Origin: Baylisascaris procyonis
Lineage: Eukaryota; Nematoda; Chromadorea; Rhabditida; Ascarididae
Length of the DNA: 64,000 bases
Reading direction: 5' to 3'
Assembly: GCA_037389465.1 (NCBI GenBank)
Contig: JAZARR010000197.1
Span: forward strand, 3,706,501 to 3,770,500
Part shown: one piece after another, positions 60,377-64,000 of the stretch
Layout: the number at the start of each line of letters is the position of its first letter
Numbering within the stretch: the stretch's first letter is position 1
The notes under the pieces: generated by a model
The model's input: the letters and a program-made list of their open reading frames with translations, nothing else
Told to the model about the DNA's origin: nothing
Database searches by the model: none
Position numbers and translations under genes: made by a program

Positions 60377-63300
60377 GTTCATTCTTTTCGAAATATTCAC
60401 TCATCTAGAATTTCGTTGTGCTCTATGCAAATATTTTTTTAAGGAAGGGGAAAAACAGCAGATTTTATTCACCCACAGCAGCATCTTCTACATTTCGATT
60501 TATAGTTTCTCGTAACATACATAAATGTAATACTTGTATTCCCTGCCTTGGATAACCCCTATTTGTCCAAATCCCATTTTCAAGAGAGACTGAGGGATGA
60601 GGCTTTTAGAAAATTTGCGAATTTAACTTCAGAAATGGTTTCTTTGAGGAGTCGTTAAAATGTAAACCTTTTCAGGCATTCCGATCGGGTGGCCTTCTAA
60701 CCGGAATGTTACATTTGCTTGCACTTGCCATATGTCATTTTCTGACGACGACAAAGCCTTTCAATCATGAGCAAATTCTGAGCCGTCAGAAAACTTATAT
60801 CGTCATCGTCTTGATATGGATTGTGCCACCGCTCGCATTTGTCGCATATTTCTCTGCGTGGCCAAATCAAGGCTATCGAATCGAAAATTGTGCCGTCGTT
60901 TCATTCTACGATAATCTATATTTTCGACTCGTCATATCGTGTTTCATCATTTCCCTTATGTTGGCTACTGGTCTCCTATATTGGAAATTGCTGAAAAAGC
61001 TCAATGAGGTAAATCTCGCTTTCACGCTTCCTCTCAGAGCTTTCAGTTAATAGCCTAGAAAATAACTGCGTCATTACACAAAGATGCTGTGCTCTTTCGC
61101 AGTTATTCTTGAACCATTTTGACCCTTATCAGAAGATCCTATATATAGAAGGTAGCGGGTGGCCAAGAGTCCCACCGGGATGGTTTGGTCTTCAAACGAG
61201 CTATATCTTAAGTGGATCTCTCGGACCATTTCCACCAATGCATACATAGCTGTAAATGGCTAATTCAGAAAAGGTGATCCTGCTCGTAGTATATGTTTAT
61301 AGCTAGTCCTTGTGGATCGCCTAGTGTTTGTAAAGAAATGGAATTGGATTTAAGGTACGCACAAAAGCACAAAGCTCGTCGAATGCTTGGAAACGTCGAA
61401 CGGTTGCAACTTCCGGTCTGATTTTCGGCACATTTCTTATCGGCTGGTTACCAGCATCGGTGCTATACGTATTGACGGCCGTTGGCATGCCACTGCATAA
61501 TGTGCAAAGTATCTGGCTAAATATTGTCGCACTCACCTCATTGGTCCTTATAATGGTGAAAACACTGACGAATCCAGTCATCTATGCAACCAGGTATGTT
61601 CCTGTAAGGTCTCTTGCAGTACCACAACTGAAGTCACACTTTGCACTCTTCGTTGCACTTCAGTTCATTACTTCACTTCCGTTAGTGTTTTCAAGCCAAC
61701 GTGCAAGCTCCATCCAGATCATTTAGTCTTTTCCAGACCATTTAGGTTGATGCGTTATCCATAAAAGTATGGATATTCAATAAGTCCGTTTGCATTACGT
61801 ACACCCGTAACTGCGGCGATATTTCCGTGCCAACAATTGAGCACTTTAATGCTGCACAACTGTTATATGATGCTTTCTGAAGCAGTTAGTTCCGTTATGA
61901 ATAGCCTATCGAATAAGCTGTAGTGTGATAAATGCTTATGAAGTTGGATTCACTATTCATGACTTTTTTTAGCGCTGCACAAGCGTTAGTTGCATCCACA
62001 CTACGCACTTCCTATTAATTTATTCCTTCGTTTCCGGGATAGCTGAGAGATGCTTCCGGCTGATTTTTGATATATTGAGCAGATGAGTGGATCAACTAAT
62101 TGAGGTGGTTTATAGGAATTCGATGTATTTGAGAATTTGCAAAATTTGCATAAATATGAAAATTACATGTTTACGGGTTATTTGAGAATTTGCAAAATTT
62201 GCATAAATATGAAAATTACATGTTTACGGGTAACTGATTGCACGTTTTTTCGTTGTAAGTGGATTTCGATACAGTTTATTTAATGCAAAAATGGTAATTA
62301 TATACGTGTAAATTCCAATTTTATTTATACGTACTCTACTTATATGATGGTGGGAAAGGAGGGAAGAGGGTGCGAACGGATATTTCCGTTCGTTGGCTGT
62401 GATTACTGAGAGACATTTGGAATATGCGAGTTAATCCGGGATCGGGCAAATTTATGTGGAATATCATTCGAATATACGACGATTTCGTGTAAATATTTCA
62501 TCGAGGAATTTATAAAGTTTCTAGAAAATATTGCCCGGGGGTATTTCTGGAAGCAGTTAAGTGATTCCTCCTCGGCCCGAAGCGGCTATCCAATGGAAAC
62601 CGGGAAATTCGTTTTCTGGACCTAACTTGGTTCCTGATCTATCGATTTTGCTAAGACTCAGTAGTTGGCAGTTATGGCGCTCATTATTGAGATGAGTAGA
62701 ATTTTAACATCTCTTTTTTAGCACCGACTTCGAAAGTGCACTCACCTCAGTGACCTTTAATTCTTAACACTCCAAAAGCCGGTCTGTTCTGAGCGTTTTG
62801 CTGGGTCATATAGTTACTATGCTCTTTTGAATGTTCTAGCATATTCGGGAAACGCTGTGGTGAATTTGCTGGCGAAAGAGCATGGGAAACGGAGAGAATG
62901 TCGTAAAGCTTTCATGTCTTAGAACTAAGTTGAGCAAATTAGGTGAAATAAGATCTCAGTTTCCGATTTTGACGATTTTCAATTTTGGCTGTTAGGGATT
63001 TCGATCGAGTCTTCGCTCATTTGGGGATAGTCACTCATCATGAAATCCACCACGGAGTCTCTTACCTGGTTGACCCAGGTCATCTGCACGCTCCGAGAAA
63101 AAGGCAACTAATTCTATATTAAATAGCATTTTAACTCTTCCGGTTGCTGGAATAGCTGAAGAATTGCTTCAAATTGTCCAAAAATGGAGAAGCCATGAGT
63201 TTTTGAAGATTTTCACCTTGTTTCATATGCGGTTGGAGTCTTCCCATTCATAAAAAAAAAGTCTCCGAGCAGCTTGATCTTGATTTCCAACCTCTAAAAA

Positions 63301-63819
63301 TCTGCTGATAAAAAATTAGTACAGAAAAACTTTCATTTAATTCATCAATGAGAAAACGGCAGATCTGCAAGGCTTTATGTAATTGCTTCATGAAGAACTT
63401 TGCTTAATGTTTAACAGTGCGCTGTCACCATCTTAGCAAGAGGTTGACGGGGAAAATGTCAATTAGCGTATATGCGCAAGCCGTATTCTACTAAGGACCT
63501 ACTCTAGTGAATAATGCACAAATGAGGTGTACTCAGATGAGTTATAATGCAACCTTCATATTCACGTCTATTCCATTAGTGAGTGAATTGTTTACGTCCG
63601 AATGCATTGGTTATTTTAGGACGCCGAAAATCCGGCAATTTTTCATTATTCCAGGATACCGGAAATCCGGCAATTTTTGATTATTTCAGGATACCGGAAA
63701 TCCGGCAATTTGTGAGCGGCATGTTGGTGCGCATGAGGCGACAGAAGAAAAACGGACCTCGACACCAGAATCATAAGGATGAGCAGCCGATGCTGGGTAC
63801 GGTTGTTCGTGAGGCATGA
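60110..63819 (+). CDS. Class A (rhodopsin-like) G-protein-coupled receptor, four exons
   Basis: Predicted 7TM plasma-membrane receptor of about 322 residues. Exons: 60110-60376, 60676-61008, 61355-61593 and 63690-63819, joined in phases 0, 0 and 2. The ATG at 60110 leaves an extracellular N-terminus of about six residues. Class A landmarks: GN in TM1 (Asn27), SLAASD in TM2 (Asp54), Cys83 with Cys161 in loop 2 as the likely disulfide, Trp137 in TM4, GWLP in TM6 (Pro233) and NPVIY in TM7 (273-277). Helix 8 reads RIPEIRQF, followed by a basic tail (MRRQKK). Oddities: the DRY position reads CHF (109-111), Cys83 lies two residues further from it than usual, and TM5 lacks its usual proline. Length is normal for the class. 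The ligand cannot be assigned. A shorter 288-residue form ending at 61764 is possible. I am confident of the family, less so of exon 4. Confidence 0.85.
60676..61008 (+). CDS. Receptor exon 2 (TM3-TM5)
   Basis: Encodes residues 90-200, after acceptor CTTTTCAG. It covers the rest of TM3 with ALAICHF in place of the usual xDRY, then TTTKPF with the conserved intracellular-loop-2 Pro (118). TM4 contains Trp137 and a Pro-Pro pair, loop 2 contains Cys161, and TM5 ends in LLYWKLLKKLNE. The donor GAG|GTAAAT is strong. The 299-bp intron upstream contains no other open frame of note. Confidence 0.85.
61355..61593 (+). CDS. Receptor exon 3 (intracellular loop 3, TM6, TM7)
   Basis: Encodes residues 201-279 and two bases of codon 280. 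Acceptor GATTTTAAG|GTA is weaker than the others but keeps phase 0. Loop 3 ends in WKRRTVATS. TM6 carries GTFLIGWLP. TM7 ends NPVIYATR. The donor AG|GTATGT is strong. An overlapping frame at 61342-61428 reads MELDLRYAQKHKARRML, which also resembles a loop 3 but is out of frame with TM6. Confidence 0.85.
61737..61764 (+). CDS. Alternative short terminal exon of the receptor
   Basis: Good acceptor TCTTTTCCAG at 61727-61736, 143 bp after the exon 3 donor. In the required phase it completes Arg280, adds PFRLMRYP and stops, giving a 288-residue receptor with a minimal tail. The Phe falls two residues early for a standard helix 8, so I rank it below the 63.69 kb exon. Both could be used. Confidence 0.35.
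61765..63618. other. Probable long intron 3 of the receptor
   Basis: If the distal terminal exon is used, this is intronic. It contains the 53-bp tandem duplication listed separately. It also contains an ATG-less open frame ending at about 62627 (its end reads FWKQLSDSSSARSGYPMETG), which has no good flanking splice sites, so I do not call it. GC content rises toward the end of the stretch. Confidence 0.5.
62126..62231. repeat. Two-copy 53-bp perfect tandem duplication
   Basis: Copies start at 62126 and 62179 and are identical by eye, running from TATTTGAGAATTTGC to TTTACGGGT. The perfect identity implies a very recent duplication or sequence conversion. It lies in the presumed intron 3 of the receptor. 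Confidence 0.92.
63619..63712 (+). repeat. Triplicated 35-bp splice acceptor and exon start
   Basis: Three tandem copies start at 63619, 63654 and 63689. Each has an acceptor (TATTTTAG, TTATTCCAG, TTATTTCAG) followed by GA[TC][AG]CCG[GA]AAATCCGGCAATTT. The exon starts would be 63620, 63655 and 63690. In the phase required by exon 3 each reads R-[TI]-P-[KE]-IRQF, but the 35-bp period shifts the frame afterwards. Only the third opens into the 42-residue tail. The first two stop after about 19 residues. Each copy also contains the imperfect palindrome CCGGAAATCCGG, the first as a variant. Confidence 0.85.
63690..63819 (+). CDS. Receptor exon 4 (helix 8 and cytoplasmic tail)
   Basis: Acceptor TTATTTCAG|G completes Arg280, then encodes IPEIRQFVSGMLVRMRRQKK and a further 22 polar residues rich in Lys, Arg, His and Gln, ending TVVREA and TGA. 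The Ile of EIRQF sits seven residues after the NPxxY Tyr, where helix 8 normally has its first Phe, and an Arg follows it as usual. This fits a class A receptor well, although the intron would be 2.1 kb. No AATAAA is visible before the window ends. Confidence 0.65.
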
Positions 63820-64000
63820 CCCACAACTTTGCGCCCACAATTGATAGTCATCATAGTTTGAATTCAATTCTCGTTTTTTGAATTCTCAGTTATGCTGGTA
63901 AATATTTTATTGCTCAGTATTTAGTTCGGGTTGCTCTCGACTTTCTTTTATATTTTCCCGCCCTGACGGGTATGCTGCAGTTTATTAAATTTGGGCATTT
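63820..64000. other. Receptor 3' flank
   Basis: Presumed 3' UTR and downstream DNA. There is no canonical polyadenylation signal in the 180 bases available, so the transcript may extend past the window. No other gene seen. Confidence 0.4.

Noticed and set aside
62410..62627. ATG-less open frame of about 72 codons ending GKFVFWT
   Set aside because: It has somewhat protein-like composition but no good acceptor at its start or donor at its end, and no way to join the receptor exons in phase.

Overview
This 64 kb window is AT-rich eukaryotic DNA, most likely from a nematode. The evidence for that is the single recognisable gene. It is split by GT-AG introns, two of them short (about 300-350 bp). 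Its acceptors are mostly short U-rich types (TTTCAG, TTTTCAG, TTCAG), and one TTTCAG acceptor lies 3 bases upstream of its probable start codon, as at nematode trans-splice sites. Species is not determinable from sequence alone. The window is otherwise gene-poor: I can support one protein-coding gene and two weak candidate exons.

Layout. 1-21,697: AT-rich non-coding DNA with TA and TTTA microsatellites, a G-rich and a C-rich tract, and small hairpins. 21,698-about 49,690: a 28 kb hierarchical repeat. Its base is a 149-bp satellite monomer in forward and inverted runs, flanked by roughly 200-bp inverted arms. Arm-plus-satellite modules sit inside units of 2.4-5.2 kb, and the first six units form near-identical A+B pairs with a 5.65 kb period (the last B is shortened). 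Two larger units and a diverged terminal unit follow. The architecture resembles a foldback-type non-autonomous element that became a satellite; no transposase is visible. 49,691-55,477: non-coding, with small tandem repeats. 55,478-56,425: a second, unrelated foldback structure with about 235-bp inverted arms, loaded with TA microsatellites. 56,426-60,106: mostly non-coding, with two possible minus-strand exons.

60,110-63,819: a class A (rhodopsin-like) seven-transmembrane receptor on the + strand, assembled here from four exons into about 322 residues. It keeps the GN, LAxxD, TM4 Trp, TM6 WLP and NPxxY landmarks, but the DRY position reads Cys-His-Phe. Its last exon is preceded by three tandem 35-bp copies of the acceptor plus exon start. 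Because 35 is not a multiple of three, each acceptor gives a different C-terminal tail. A second possible terminal exon lies at 61,737-61,764.

The most unusual items are the nested foldback/satellite higher-order repeat and the receptor's triplicated acceptor. All gene calls are by eye; no database search or expression data were available.
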